64,000 nt of DNA from Sphingobium fuliginis (GTDB lineage Bacteria > Pseudomonadota > Alphaproteobacteria > Sphingomonadales > Sphingomonadaceae): the NCBI RefSeq assembly GCF_004152845.1, contig NZ_SEON01000002.1, forward strand, positions 620,001-684,000. The letters run 5' to 3'. Below are positions 27,818 through 37,133 of the stretch, piece after piece. How positions within the stretch are numbered: the first letter of the stretch is position 1; each line of letters opens with the position of its first letter. Position numbers and translations under genes: made by a program. The notes below the pieces were generated by a model. It was not told the DNA's origin. It saw only the letters and a list, made by a program, of their open reading frames with translations, and made no database searches.

Positions 27818-28626
27818 GGGGGCAGGCCCGCCCTAGCCAGGGCCCGGTTCAAATAGGCCAGGAAAGCCGCCTGCCTGACCGGCGCCCGCGCCCGCAACCA
27901 GGCCAGCGCAACGACGGCCCGCCATTCCGCGCCATGCTCCAGCGCCGGGGCGAGCCGCCTGTAGCTGGCGACATAATGGCGCGCCGCCCAGTCCCGCGCC
28001 ATGTTGGTCAACCGATCCTGCGGCCCCTCGCCGAAGCGCAGCAGCATCTCCGTCCGCAACAGGTCGGGCACGAAGTCGCCACGCGCCGCCTTCGACCAGT
28101 CGATCGCCACCATGCCCGAAGGCGACAGCAAAATATTGCCGATGTGGAAATCGCCGTGCAGCAGCCGGTCGCCGTCCGGCAGTCCGTCCAGCAGCGCCAC
28201 CGCCCCCTCCTGCAAGCCGCGATCCGCCGGGCCGTAAAGGATGTCCGTGCGCAACACCTGCCGCAGGGAGCGCAGGCCCGGCGCCGCCTCCCCGTGAATC
28301 CGCCGGTGCAGCGCCGCCATGTCGCGCAGGCACGATCCCGATTGCAAAGGCCGCAGCCGCATGCGCCGCATCAGCGTCGGCCCGGTCACTTCGGGATAGA
28401 GGATCGCCCGCCCCTCCGCCATGTCCAGCCGTCGCAGGGGCCGGGCGACCGGCAGGCCCGCCTCCGCCGCCAGCGTCGCCGCATCAACCTCGCGGGCGAT
28501 CATCTCCTCCGACACGGCGGCGTGGAATATCTTGGCCACGCGCCCCTCGCCCACGCGGCAGACGCGCGAACTCGCGCCAGCGGCCAACGGCACCAGCGGG
28601 CCGGGCGGATCGTCCTGCTGCGGCAC
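27799..28626 (-). CDS. Aminoglycoside-phosphotransferase-like kinase (APH/choline kinase fold)
   Basis: This 275-residue kinase-fold protein has an N-lobe SSRVCRVGEGRVAKIF, the catalytic loop LLHGDFHIGNILL, and the metal-binding Asp in MVAIDWSKAARGDF. The substrate is unknown. Its position immediately upstream of no other kinase, and 6 bp downstream of kpsS on the same strand, suggests a role in capsule or envelope sugar metabolism (compare Kdo kinases of the same fold), but that is inference. There is no evidence of drug resistance. It overlaps the convergent modC by 19 bp. Confidence 0.8.
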   Translation of the reverse strand: MPQQDDPPGPLVPLAAGASSRVCRVGEGRVAKIFHAAVSEEMIAREVDAATLAAEAGLPVARPLRRLDMAEGRAILYPEVTGPTLMRRMRLRPLQSGSCLRDMAALHRRIHGEAAPGLRSLRQVLRTDILYGPADRGLQEGAVALLDGLPDGDRLLHGDFHIGNILLSPSGMVAIDWSKAARGDFVPDLLRTEMLLRFGEGPQDRLTNMARDWAARHYVASYRRLAPALEHGAEWRAVVALAWLRARAPVRQAAFLAYLNRALARAGLPPYSAMT

Positions 28627-28632
28627 GCGCCC

Positions 28633-29907
28633 CTATCGCAAGGCCGCCCGGGCAGGCTGGCGGTCATGCACCAGCCGCGGCTCGGCCCGCGAAGGGGCGG
28701 GACGGGTCAGCCGCTCCACGGCATTGTCCACCAGCATCCGCAGCCCTTCCTCGCTCAGCAGGCCGCCCCGGATCAGGCAACGGTCGATCAGCACCCGGCG
28801 GAAAGCCGAATAGAGCGCCATGTCGGGCGCCCCCGGCGCGGACCAGAATTCGTCGAGCGAACGCCTGTGCACCACGCCCGGCACCTTGTAGACCGCATGG
28901 CCCAGCACGACCACCGGCTTGCCGGCGTTAAGCGCCAGCGTGCCCACCGTGCTGTTGACCGTCACCACGCCCAGCGACCTGTCGACCACTTCGGCAATGT
29001 CCCAGTCCGCCAGGTAGAAGACCCTGTCCCCGACGCCATATTGCGCCGCCAGCCGCCGCGTCAGCCGTCCCCAGGCGACCAGTCCCGGATCGAGCGGATG
29101 GCGCTTCACCACCAGGGCGGTGTTGGCGGGCGCATGGGCGGCGAAGCTCTTGATGACGAAGCGCAAGGCCGCGCGCATCGTGCCGAAGGGCGAATGGACG
29201 CGGATCTGATAGTCGGAATCGAGCTGGAGCGGCAAAGTGAAATAGGGCCGGTCGCACACCGCCCCCCATTGCTCGCGCGACCTGCGGCGCTCCGCCTTGC
29301 GCAGGTTCAGCTTCTTGAACCAGCCCGCCGTCTCCCACAGGAAGCTGTTGGGCCGGTGCGTGCGATAGAAGGGAAAGGCGGGCCGCATCAGCGCCGACGC
29401 CATGCCGTTGCGCCCGGTGTTGAAGGCGCGCTGCCGGAAGGTGGAGGGGATTTGCGGCTGCCGCCCATTCTCCTCGGGCGGCAGCGCCCTCGCCTGCTCC
29501 AGATACCATTCGGGGTCGAGCGGCAGGGTCGAATTGCCGTTCACGCCATCTTCCTGAAGCGTCAGGAAATCGGGGCGGATATACCCCTCCTCCACCACAT
29601 GGACGCGCAGGTTGCGCAGCCGCGCCATCTTGTGGGCGGAGGCATGATAGGGGCGGCAATCGCCATAGAGGATCAGGTCCGTCACGCCATGATGGACGAT
29701 ATGGTCGTCGAAGAAGATCGGCCAGTTGCGGAACGTCCCGCGATAATCGGTCGCCCCCTCCCCCGGCCAGTCGACCTTGTCGCCGCCATTGATGTTGATG
29801 CGCAGCGCCCGATGCCCCCGCGCCCTCAGCGCCTCCGCCAGCATGGCGAAAAAGGGCCCATGCGGCCCCTGGAGGAACAGGAAGGTTCTGGCCTTGGCAT
29901 CAACCAT
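28633..29907 (-). CDS. kpsS: Capsule polysaccharide export/Kdo transferase KpsS
   Basis: This 424-residue KpsS/LipB-family protein begins with FLFLQGPHGPFFAMLAEALR and has the family segments DLILYGDCRPYH, HVVEEGYIRPD and VVTVNSTVGTLALNAGKPVVVLG. KpsS adds the first beta-Kdo to a phosphatidylglycerol anchor in group 2 capsules, and KpsC extends the linker. The N-terminus overlaps the kpsC stop by 8 bp, which fits stable co-translation. The first half has the conserved Kdo-binding EGYIRP motif. Confidence 0.9.
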   Translation of the reverse strand: MVDAKARTFLFLQGPHGPFFAMLAEALRARGHRALRININGGDKVDWPGEGATDYRGTFRNWPIFFDDHIVHHGVTDLILYGDCRPYHASAHKMARLRNLRVHVVEEGYIRPDFLTLQEDGVNGNSTLPLDPEWYLEQARALPPEENGRQPQIPSTFRQRAFNTGRNGMASALMRPAFPFYRTHRPNSFLWETAGWFKKLNLRKAERRRSREQWGAVCDRPYFTLPLQLDSDYQIRVHSPFGTMRAALRFVIKSFAAHAPANTALVVKRHPLDPGLVAWGRLTRRLAAQYGVGDRVFYLADWDIAEVVDRSLGVVTVNSTVGTLALNAGKPVVVLGHAVYKVPGVVHRRSLDEFWSAPGAPDMALYSAFRRVLIDRCLIRGGLLSEEGLRMLVDNAVERLTRPAPSRAEPRLVHDRQPARAALR

Positions 29908-31537
29908 GGAAATACTCGGCGGACAAAGTCATAAATCTCTGCAACTTCCCCTGTAAAGTCCGCAGCCGGATCAACCATGAAACCGGGGCCGGCGCCCCGC
30001 TTGCCAAACGCTCGACCATGATTTCAGGTCCGCATGGCAAGCGCGTCACCGGGTCCAGATAGCGTGGATAGAGAATCAAGGCCCCGGCCACAAGCTGGTC
30101 CAGGGTGAGTTGACGCCCGCGCCGTCCGTTGGGGGCCGCCAGATCGCGGGTCAGCCCCCAGCCGGCATAGAAGGGCATGCCATGGACCGTCACCGGCCGC
30201 CCGCGCATCAGCGCCTCGAACCCGGTGAGGGAGGAGAGGACATGAACCTCGTCCACCGCCTGCACCAGCTCCATCAGCGGCGACCCGGTATCGATGGCGT
30301 CGGCCTGCTCCAGCACCGCCGCATCGCTCAGATGCCCCTTGCGCAGACCCGCCTGCACATCGGGGTGCGGGCGATAGACGATATGGGCGTCGGGCTCGGC
30401 CGCGCGCACCCGCTTCAGCAGGTCGAGATTGCCCGCCACCCCCGCGCCGCCATATTCGACCGACAGATCGTCCTCGACCTGCCCGACCGCCAGCACCGTG
30501 CGGCGACCCTGGGGCAGGCCGATCATCCGCCCCCCGCCCTTGCCATATTTGGTGACGCCGGAAGCCCGGATCTGCGTCAGCAGCCGCGCCGCCCGCCGTT
30601 CCAGCGCGGGCGTGAAGACGCAGGTCGCCAGCAGCAGCTCCATGTCGCTGGCGGAGCGCGCGTCATAATAGATGCCCGTCCGGTCGATCACCACCGATCC
30701 GGGCGGATGCAGCGCCGCGCCCAGCCCCTTCGACCGCAGGAAGCCGTCCTCCACCCGGGCGATGGTCACGCCCTGCCGGCGCGCATCCTCCATGGCGCCG
30801 GGCGTCACGCGCGACGGCCAGACCGCAAGCGCGCCTCCCCGCCGGGCGGCACGCCGCAGGCCCCTGCGCTCCGGCAGGAAGGGCGGCGACGCGACGCCGT
30901 CCCACAGGAACCGCCGGATCGCCTCCCGCTTCCACAAGGCCATGCCGCTCGCCGCCGCGATGCCATGATTGCCGTCCAGATGCCGCCGCCAGTCGGCCAG
31001 TTGCGCCACGGCCTGCACGGCATCGGCGTCCTCGCCGCTGAAACAGTCGCGATAGGTCGCCGCCGCCAGCGCGGCACGGGCGCTGTCACGCAGGACCGCC
31101 GGCTCGATGGCCGCGCCGTCCGCGCCGAAGACCGGCACATGCAGCAGCCCGGCGATGATCGCCAGTTCGTCGTCCGCCCCGGCATGAACGGAGGCCGCGC
31201 CCGCGATCAGCGCCCAGAGGTCGGTCGGTTCCGGCAGGACATGACCGGGGCCGGAGTCCGCGCCCCGCCCCGCCTTCCCCACAATGCCGATTTCCTGCCG
31301 CGCAAGGCCGTCCATCATGGCCTGCGGGACGGCCACGCCGGCCCGCGCGACCCGCCTGATGCCGACGGGCCGATGGCCCCAGAATGTGCCGCCGACCCGC
31401 GCCTCGGCGACGGCGTCCAGCAAGGCGTCGGAAACAGGCGCAGCCGCTTCGCCATCGCGCCGCATGCGACTGATCGCCGCCGTCGCGGGGTCAATGCCCG
31501 GAAAGGGGGGCGAGCGCAGAAACGGAGTCGCGTTCAC
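29900..31537 (-). CDS. kpsC: Capsule beta-Kdo transferase KpsC, short first module
   Basis: This 545-residue KpsC/LipA-family protein has a clear C-terminal GT module: VEDGFLRSKGLG (about 270), GIYYDAR, VGQVEDDLSV, YRPHPDVQAGLRKG, VLSSLTGFEALMRG and FYAGWGLTRD. KpsC proteins usually have two such modules and are about 650-700 residues. Here only one EDGFLRS motif is present, and the first roughly 200 residues are divergent. It alternates Kdo residues on the capsule lipid linker. It precedes kpsS with an 8-bp overlap and is separated from the upstream glycosyltransferase by about 110 bp. Confidence 0.88.
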   Translation of the reverse strand: MNATPFLRSPPFPGIDPATAAISRMRRDGEAAAPVSDALLDAVAEARVGGTFWGHRPVGIRRVARAGVAVPQAMMDGLARQEIGIVGKAGRGADSGPGHVLPEPTDLWALIAGAASVHAGADDELAIIAGLLHVPVFGADGAAIEPAVLRDSARAALAAATYRDCFSGEDADAVQAVAQLADWRRHLDGNHGIAAASGMALWKREAIRRFLWDGVASPPFLPERRGLRRAARRGGALAVWPSRVTPGAMEDARRQGVTIARVEDGFLRSKGLGAALHPPGSVVIDRTGIYYDARSASDMELLLATCVFTPALERRAARLLTQIRASGVTKYGKGGGRMIGLPQGRRTVLAVGQVEDDLSVEYGGAGVAGNLDLLKRVRAAEPDAHIVYRPHPDVQAGLRKGHLSDAAVLEQADAIDTGSPLMELVQAVDEVHVLSSLTGFEALMRGRPVTVHGMPFYAGWGLTRDLAAPNGRRGRQLTLDQLVAGALILYPRYLDPVTRLPCGPEIMVERLASGAPAPVSWLIRLRTLQGKLQRFMTLSAEYFHG

Positions 31538-31648
31538 GTTGAAAAGCCGCCCCCAGCCACAGATAGATCAGCGCGAATGGAGCGACGCTTCAGCCATTCG
31601 AAAACGCAATCCATACAACAGCTTCTGTGATCGCCCGGCACAGGGACG

Positions 31649-32947
31649 TCAAGCGGAAGCGCGAACCGTCATTTCGTCCAGCATGCCGGCGACGATGTCG
31701 AAATAATCCCCCCATGTCGGCGCCCGCCACGCCGCGATCCGCGCGATCTGCGCCGCCCGTTCGGGCGCATCGGCCTTGCTGTACGCCTCTATGGCCCTCA
31801 GCCAGCCGAGGCCGTCCAGCGGGTCGAGATAATCCGGCGCCTCGCCGCCCACCTCCCGATGCGCGACGATGTCGCTGCAGATCACCGGCACGCCCGCCGA
31901 CAGGGTTTCGATCACCGGCATGCCATAGCCTTCCTCGAAGGAGGGCATCAGCATCGCCCGCGCCCCGGCGACCAGCGCGTTCATCTCATTGTCCGGCACG
32001 CTGCCCGCCTCGATCACATGGCCGCGCAGGATTTCCGCCCGCTCCAGCATGTCGACGACATTTTCATTTTCCCAGCCGCGCCGCCCGATCAGCACCAGCA
32101 CCGGCGCCTTGTCGCCCCATCTCTCCACCAGCCGCCGCCAGATGTTGAGCAGCAGAAGATGGTTCTTCCGCGGCTCGATGGTCGAAATATAGACGAAATA
32201 GGGCCGATCCGGCACTTCATGGCTGCCCTCCACCACCATGTCCGGCGCGTCCGCGCCGAAATGGGCGACGCGGATCACCCGCCCCTCCAGGCCGCGCGTC
32301 AGGCGCGGCGCCAGCGCATCGATCGTCGCCTGGCTGTTGCCGATGATCCCGTCGGCATAGCGGTCGATCGTGCGCACCCGCTTCAGATGCTCCTCCGCGC
32401 CCTGCGGCCGGGCGAATTCGGGATGGGTCAGCGGAATGACATCATGCACCAGCGTCACGAAGCGCGCGCCCTCCGCCCGCAGGATCGCGCCGACCTGATC
32501 GGCGTCGTCCAGATGATGGGGCGACACCTGCAGATAGATGCGCGGCCCATGCGCCACCGGCACCGGGCGCGGGCGCAGCGCGATCAGGTGGCGGATCACC
32601 GCCGCCTTGCTCTCGCGCTCGTCCACCTGCTCCGTGTTGCGCCAGCGCGCCGCGGTGAAGGCCAGGAACTGGCGCACCGCCGCATCCTTCAGCCGCCCAT
32701 AATAGCCGCCCGCCGGATGAACGGCGGCGAAGGCCAGCCGGTCCGGCATCCGCTCCAGCAATTCGCGGGCATAGGTGAACTCGACCCGGTCGATCCCGGT
32801 CGGCGCGGCATGGAAACTGCGGGACAGCAGCCGGGAAATGTCCAGGACGATCTCCGCCGGCCGGCTGCCGCCGGCGAAGCGCCGGCTCTCCCGCTTGGCG
32901 CGCAGCGCCAGCCGCGCGCCGGGGGCCTTGAAGGGCTTGAGCGCCAC
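31649..32947 (-). CDS. GT4-type glycosyltransferase in the capsule region
   Basis: This 432-residue GT-B glycosyltransferase has an N-terminal basic region and a PTGIDRVEFTYARELL segment. It also has VHDVIPLTHPEFARP and a GT4 C-domain with YFVYISTIEPRKNH, PSFEEGYGMPVIETLSAGVPVI and SDIVAHREV. The pattern TGIDRVE...DVIPLTHPE is common in capsule/LPS mannosyl- or other hexosyltransferases. It lies on the same strand upstream of kpsC, likely in the same capsule operon. Donor and acceptor are unknown. Confidence 0.9.
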   Translation of the reverse strand: MALKPFKAPGARLALRAKRESRRFAGGSRPAEIVLDISRLLSRSFHAAPTGIDRVEFTYARELLERMPDRLAFAAVHPAGGYYGRLKDAAVRQFLAFTAARWRNTEQVDERESKAAVIRHLIALRPRPVPVAHGPRIYLQVSPHHLDDADQVGAILRAEGARFVTLVHDVIPLTHPEFARPQGAEEHLKRVRTIDRYADGIIGNSQATIDALAPRLTRGLEGRVIRVAHFGADAPDMVVEGSHEVPDRPYFVYISTIEPRKNHLLLLNIWRRLVERWGDKAPVLVLIGRRGWENENVVDMLERAEILRGHVIEAGSVPDNEMNALVAGARAMLMPSFEEGYGMPVIETLSAGVPVICSDIVAHREVGGEAPDYLDPLDGLGWLRAIEAYSKADAPERAAQIARIAAWRAPTWGDYFDIVAGMLDEMTVRASA

Positions 32948-32977
32948 CTCAGGGCGCTTTCACGAAGGTCTGGCGCA

Positions 32978-33418
32978 TCAGAACTGGGCGCGAATCTCTT
33001 CGGCCAGCTTCTGCAGTTCCGCCGGATCGGCAAAGTCGCCCTGCGCATGGGCGACGAAGCCGCGCGGCTGGCCTTCCCAGCGCGGCACGATGTGGAAATG
33101 CAGGTGGAACACGGTCTGCCCGGCAGGCGCGCCGTTGAACTGCGCGACATGGATGCCGTCGGGGTCCAGCGCCCTGCGGGTGGCGTTGGCGACCTTCTTC
33201 ACCGTCGCCATCACCTGCGCCAGCGCCTCGTCCTCGACGTCCAATATGTTCCGCGCCTTCGACCATTTGGAAATGACCAGGCTGTGCCCCTTGGACTGCG
33301 GCTGGATGTCGAGGAAGGCATATGTATGCTCGTCCTCATAAAGCCTGGTCGAAGGAATCTTCCCAGCCAGGATCAGGGCAAAGACATTGCCATCGTCATA
33401 GGTGCCGTCGAGGCTCAT
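32978..33418 (-). CDS. HIT family nucleotide hydrolase/transferase
   Basis: This 146-residue HIT protein has the triad VFHLHFHIVPRW near residue 105, plus the family start FALILAGKIPSTRLYEDEHT and a GHSLVISK segment. HIT hydrolases cleave adenosine-phosphoramidates or AppppA-like substrates. It lies on the same strand 30 bp upstream of the capsule glycosyltransferase. Whether this is operonic or accidental is unclear. Confidence 0.94.
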   Translation of the reverse strand: MSLDGTYDDGNVFALILAGKIPSTRLYEDEHTYAFLDIQPQSKGHSLVISKWSKARNILDVEDEALAQVMATVKKVANATRRALDPDGIHVAQFNGAPAGQTVFHLHFHIVPRWEGQPRGFVAHAQGDFADPAELQKLAEEIRAQF

Positions 33419-33428
33419 CGTGCTTCCT

Positions 33429-33529
33429 CAGAGCGATTTGCAGGTGATCCGACTGGATCGCCGGTTAAGAAATCGCGGTAAACAAAAAACTTCGGAGCGG
33501 CGATCCGATTCGATCGGATCGAAGCTCTA
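33429..33529. repeat. Palindromic repeat ending on the scoB stop codon
   Basis: Left CAGAGCGATTTG...GATCCGACTGGATCGCCG (from about 33429) pairs imperfectly with right GCGGCGATCCGATTCGATCGGATC...GCTCTA (to 33529). About 100 bp form a large dyad around an A-rich centre. The right end GCTCTA gives scoB its stop codon (TAG on the minus strand). This is the same arrangement as at 10605 and 16505. Confidence 0.6.
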
Positions 33530-34162
33530 GGACTGATAATGCGCACTGGTCTTGGCGGCGACTTCCTCCGCTGTCACGCCCGGCGCGCATTCGATGAGGC
33601 GGAACGGGCTGTCATGGTCGGGCCGCTGGAACACGCAGAGGTCGGTGACGATCATGTCGACCACATTCCTGCCCGTCAGCGGCAGGGTGCAGGCCGGGAT
33701 GAACTTGGGACTGCCGTCCTTGGACGTGTGCTCCATGACGACGATGATCTTCTTGACGCCCGCGACCAGGTCCATCGCGCCGCCCATGCCCTTGATCATC
33801 TTGCCCGGGATCATCCAGTTGGCGATGTCGCCATGTTCCGAAACCTCCATCGCGCCCAGCACGGTCAGGTCGATATGCCCGCCCCGGATCATCGCGAAAC
33901 TGTCGGCGCTGGAAAAATAGCAGCTGTGCGGCAATTCGCTGATCGTCTGCTTGCCCGCATTGATCAGGTCGGCATCCTCCTCCCCCTCATAGGGGAAGGG
34001 GCCGATGCCCAGCATGCCATTCTCCGACTGCAGCGTCACTTCCACGCCGTCGGGAATATGGTTCGCCACCAGCGTCGGGATGCCGATGCCCAGGTTCACG
34101 TAGAAACCGTCCTGCAATTCCTTCGCCGCCCGCGCGGCCATTTCGTCACGAGTCCAGGGCAT
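33527..34162 (-). CDS. scoB: CoA-transferase subunit B (3-oxoacid type)
   Basis: This 211-residue beta subunit shows [15 protein letters not shown], the catalytic Glu in [30 protein letters not shown], and [14 protein letters not shown]. With subunit A it transfers CoA between succinyl-CoA and acetoacetate or another 3-oxoacid. The ATG at 34162 begins [13 protein letters not shown]; the longer open frame is not coding-like. The gene is 1 bp after the acid-phosphatase gene, which separates it from subunit A. Its stop is within a palindromic repeat. Confidence 0.94.
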   Translation of the reverse strand: MPWTRDEMAARAAKELQDGFYVNLGIGIPTLVANHIPDGVEVTLQSENGMLGIGPFPYEGEEDADLINAGKQTISELPHSCYFSSADSFAMIRGGHIDLTVLGAMEVSEHGDIANWMIPGKMIKGMGGAMDLVAGVKKIIVVMEHTSKDGSPKFIPACTLPLTGRNVVDMIVTDLCVFQRPDHDSPFRLIECAPGVTAEEVAAKTSAHYQS

Positions 34163-34163
34163 G

Positions 34164-35060
34164 TTATTTCTCCCCATCGGCAGGCGCGGCCCACCTCTTG
34201 TCCAGCGGAAAAACCTCGTCGAAGCCGCCCTTGAGGCCGCTTCCATAAACCGGATTGGGCAGGACGAACCAGCCATTGCCCCACATCTGCGCGATCGCCG
34301 GCCGCATGGTCGCGGCACGCCGCGCCGTCACCGGCGGTCCGCCATTGAACAGGTCCGAAAAGTCGCCCAACTGGTCGCCGCCCATGGCGATGACGCAATA
34401 TCGCGCCGCGATCGTCGCCCGCCGCCCGTCCTTGCGCGATCCCATGGCGTCGTCGCCGCTCAGGAACAGCGTCTGCCCATGCACGGCATCGCCCAGACCG
34501 GCCGCCTTTATGGCGCGGACGGTCGGCTCGACATTCCCGGCGGTGCGATTGGTGTTGAACACCACCGTCACGCCCATCTGCCGCAGCGCGCGCACCATCC
34601 GGTCCGCGCCCGGAACCGGCGCGACCGCAGCTTCGCCCGTCCTTTCCCACGCATCCCAGGCGGCCGTGTCGAATCCCCTGCCCGTCCGCGCTGCATGATA
34701 TTCATAGCCGATGTTGAGCATCACCGTCTCATCGACATCGAAGACGGCGGCAAGGGGCTTTGCGCCGCAGGGCACGAAGCGCGGATCGTCGAGGCCTGCG
34801 CCTTCGGCCAGGATCACGCTGTCGGCCGGGCGCGCCTTCACCTTCGCCGCGACATGCGCCAGCAAAGCCCGATAGGCCTGGAGCGAAAGCGCCGAAGCCT
34901 CCCCCGACCCATAAAGATACTGCATCCCGGCCGGGGGCGTTTCGGGCGCGACCGGAACCGCCGCCGGCCGATCGGCCGAACAGCCCGCCAACATCATCGA
35001 AACCGCCAGGCCGACAGCCCCCCTCCCACTCGCGGGAGGGGTCGGGGAAGGGCATGTCAC
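34164..35060 (-). CDS. HAD-superfamily acid phosphatase, e(P4)-like lipoprotein
   Basis: The 298-residue protein has a signal sequence and lipobox (VSMMLAGC). The phosphatase core has the DDDD-type nucleophile motif [13 protein letters not shown], then [11 protein letters not shown] and the C-terminal metal site [11 protein letters not shown]. This matches class C / 5'-nucleotidase e(P4) acid phosphatases that dephosphorylate nucleotides outside the membrane. It starts with GTG at 35060, immediately after the scoA stop, and the first codons overlap a GC-rich hairpin. It is unexpected between the two CoA-transferase subunit genes. Confidence 0.88.
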   Translation of the reverse strand: MTCPSPTPPASGRGAVGLAVSMMLAGCSADRPAAVPVAPETPPAGMQYLYGSGEASALSLQAYRALLAHVAAKVKARPADSVILAEGAGLDDPRFVPCGAKPLAAVFDVDETVMLNIGYEYHAARTGRGFDTAAWDAWERTGEAAVAPVPGADRMVRALRQMGVTVVFNTNRTAGNVEPTVRAIKAAGLGDAVHGQTLFLSGDDAMGSRKDGRRATIAARYCVIAMGGDQLGDFSDLFNGGPPVTARRAATMRPAIAQMWGNGWFVLPNPVYGSGLKGGFDEVFPLDKRWAAPADGEK

Positions 35061-35061
35061 G

Positions 35062-35772
35062 TCAAACCGCCTCCCTCTGGCGGACGGTGCGGAATTCGAT
35101 TTTCTTGTCGTAAGGCGCTCCGACGATCATGCGCTTGACGTAGATGCCGGGCAGATGGATCGCATCGGGGTCGAGGCTGCCGGTGGGCACCACCTCCTCC
35201 ACTTCCGCGACGCAGATCTTCGCCGCCGTCGCCATGGGCTGGTTGAAGTTGCGCGCCGTCTTGCGGAAGATGAGGTTGCCGCTCTCATCGGCCTTCCAGC
35301 CCTTGATGACCGCCACATCGGCGAAGATGCCGCGCTCCAATATATAATCCTGCCCGTCGAAGCTCTTCACTTCCTTGCCCTCGGCCACCGCCGTGCCGAC
35401 GCCCGTCCTGGTGTAGAAGCCCGGAATGCCCGCGCCGCCCGCCCGGCAGCGTTCGGCCAGCGTGCCCTGCGGGCAGAACTCCACCTCCAGCTCCCCGGCC
35501 AGATATTGCCGCTCGAACTCCTTGTTCTCGCCCACATAGCTGGAGATCATCTTCCTGACCTGCCGCGTGCGCAGCAGCTTGCCCAGCCCCTCGCCATCTA
35601 CCCCCGCATTGTTGGAGGCGATGGTCAGATCCCTGACGCCCGAATCCCGGATCGCATCGATCAGCCGCTCGGGTATCCCGCACAGACCGAACCCGCCAGC
35701 GCACAGATGCATGCCGTCGAACAGCAAACCCTCCAACGCACTCGCCGCATCGGGGTAGAGCTTGTTCACCAT
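35062..35772 (-). CDS. scoA: CoA-transferase subunit A (3-oxoacid type)
   Basis: This 236-residue alpha subunit has [20 protein letters not shown], the family loop [38 protein letters not shown] and [18 protein letters not shown]. With ScoB it forms the heteromeric 3-oxoacid CoA-transferase of ketone-body and branched-chain catabolism. The ATG at 35772 begins [13 protein letters not shown]. The next gene, the acid phosphatase, starts 1 bp after its stop. About 225 bp upstream to thiSG hold no gene I can support. Confidence 0.94.
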   Translation of the reverse strand: MVNKLYPDAASALEGLLFDGMHLCAGGFGLCGIPERLIDAIRDSGVRDLTIASNNAGVDGEGLGKLLRTRQVRKMISSYVGENKEFERQYLAGELEVEFCPQGTLAERCRAGGAGIPGFYTRTGVGTAVAEGKEVKSFDGQDYILERGIFADVAVIKGWKADESGNLIFRKTARNFNQPMATAAKICVAEVEEVVPTGSLDPDAIHLPGIYVKRMIVGAPYDKKIEFRTVRQREAV

Positions 35773-35997
35773 CGCCTGTCCTCCTGCCGGGAATCCGCCC
35801 AAGGAGATAGAAGCAACCCGACGAAGGGTCAATTTGCTGCAACGGCGAAAGTCGCAACCCCACCGATACCGCAATAACTCCCGCGCAGGCGCTCCAATGA
35901 GGCAGGCGGCTCATGACCGCCCCGTCCTGCCCCGTTCAGACACCATCCTACAGGCTCCTGCCTCCGCGGGAGCATGGCGCACCCTCTTGCCAGCGCC

Positions 35998-37023
35998 TCA
36001 GATCAGCCCAGCCAATGGACTTGAAGGATCGGCATACATGCGCTTCGCCATCCGTCCGGCCCGATAGGCCATCCGGCCCGCCTCGACCCCGGCCTTCATC
36101 GCGGCGGCCATCAGCACCGGGTCCTTCGCCTCGGCAATGGCCGTGTTCATCAGCACGCCGGTGCAGCCCAGTTCCATCGCCTCGGCCGCTTCGGAAGCCG
36201 TCCCCACGCCCGCATCGACCAGCACCGGCAGCCGGGTCCCTTCCACGATCAGCCTTATCGTCACGCGATTCTGGATGCCCAGCCCCGACCCGATCGGTGC
36301 GCCCAGCGGCATGATCGCCACCGCGCCCGCATCCTCCAGCCGCTTCGCCGCAATGGGATCGTCCACGCAATAGACCATCGGCTTGAAGCCTTCCCTGGCC
36401 AGTATCTCCGTCGCACGCAACGTTTCCACCATGTCGGGATAGAGCGTCCGCGCCTCGCCCAGCACTTCCAGCTTCACCAGATCCCAACCGCCCGCCTCGC
36501 GCGCCAGGCGCAAGGTGCGGATCGCCTCCTCCCCCGTGTAGCAGCCCGCCGTATTGGGCAGATAGGTGATCTTCCGGGGATCGATGAAATCCGTCAGCAT
36601 CGGCGCCTTGGGGTCCGACACATTGACCCGCCGCACCGCCACGGTGACGATCTCCGCCCCCGAAGCCGCGACGGCCGCCGCATTCTGCTCGAAATCCCTG
36701 TACTTGCCCGTGCCGACGATCAGCCGCGAACGGAAGGTCCGGCCCGCCACGGTCCAGCCATCCTCATCCACCGCCGGGACATCGCCGCCGCCCGCGACCG
36801 GATGGTCGCCACCGCCAACGAAATGCACGATCTCCAGTTCGTCGCCATCGTCGACGCACACCTGCGCCAGCGTCGATCGCGGCACCACCTCCAGATTGCG
36901 CTCCACCGCCACCTTCTCCGGCACGAAACCCAGTTCGCTCGCCAGCTCCGCCAGCGTCATGCCCGCACGCACGCGGCGATGCTCGCCATTGATATGGATG
37001 GACACGGTTCCGTCGACGCTCAA
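35998..37023 (-). CDS. thiG: ThiS-ThiG fusion: sulfur carrier plus thiazole synthase
   Basis: The 341-residue protein fuses ThiS (about 1-72: [15 protein letters not shown] ... IVHFVGGG) through a Gly/Asp-rich linker to full ThiG (about 88-341). In ThiG the substrate Lys is in [17 protein letters not shown] (about 184), and [15 protein letters not shown] and [14 protein letters not shown] bind phosphate. ThiG builds the thiazole of thiamin from DXP, dehydroglycine and sulfur carried by ThiS. The ThiS Gly-Gly tail is internal here, so its thiocarboxylate can form only if the chain is cut after GG, or the fused part acts structurally. No TPP riboswitch is visible upstream. Confidence 0.93.
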   Translation of the reverse strand: MSVDGTVSIHINGEHRRVRAGMTLAELASELGFVPEKVAVERNLEVVPRSTLAQVCVDDGDELEIVHFVGGGDHPVAGGGDVPAVDEDGWTVAGRTFRSRLIVGTGKYRDFEQNAAAVAASGAEIVTVAVRRVNVSDPKAPMLTDFIDPRKITYLPNTAGCYTGEEAIRTLRLAREAGGWDLVKLEVLGEARTLYPDMVETLRATEILAREGFKPMVYCVDDPIAAKRLEDAGAVAIMPLGAPIGSGLGIQNRVTIRLIVEGTRLPVLVDAGVGTASEAAEAMELGCTGVLMNTAIAEAKDPVLMAAAMKAGVEAGRMAYRAGRMAKRMYADPSSPLAGLI

Positions 37024-37133
37024 TGCTCTGTCCTGTCAAACAAGGTGTCTCGACTTGGCGCGACACGAAGGGCTAAAGATCAGCGCGCATATAGGGGCGT
37101 CGACGCCCCACCCGCAACCATAAGGGGACCGCC

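Noticed and set aside
27799-28626. Antibiotic resistance (aminoglycoside phosphotransferase)
   Set aside because: The fold is shared by many metabolic kinases, and the gene lies in a capsule region without mobile-element context.
27934-29934. 666-codon plus-strand frame opposite kpsS
   Set aside because: Antisense to the phosphotransferase and kpsS; composition is Arg/Gln/His-rich with no motifs.
37024-37133. TPP riboswitch upstream of thiSG
   Set aside because: No CUGAGA or ACCUGA core or suitable helices are visible between thiSG and aroQ.
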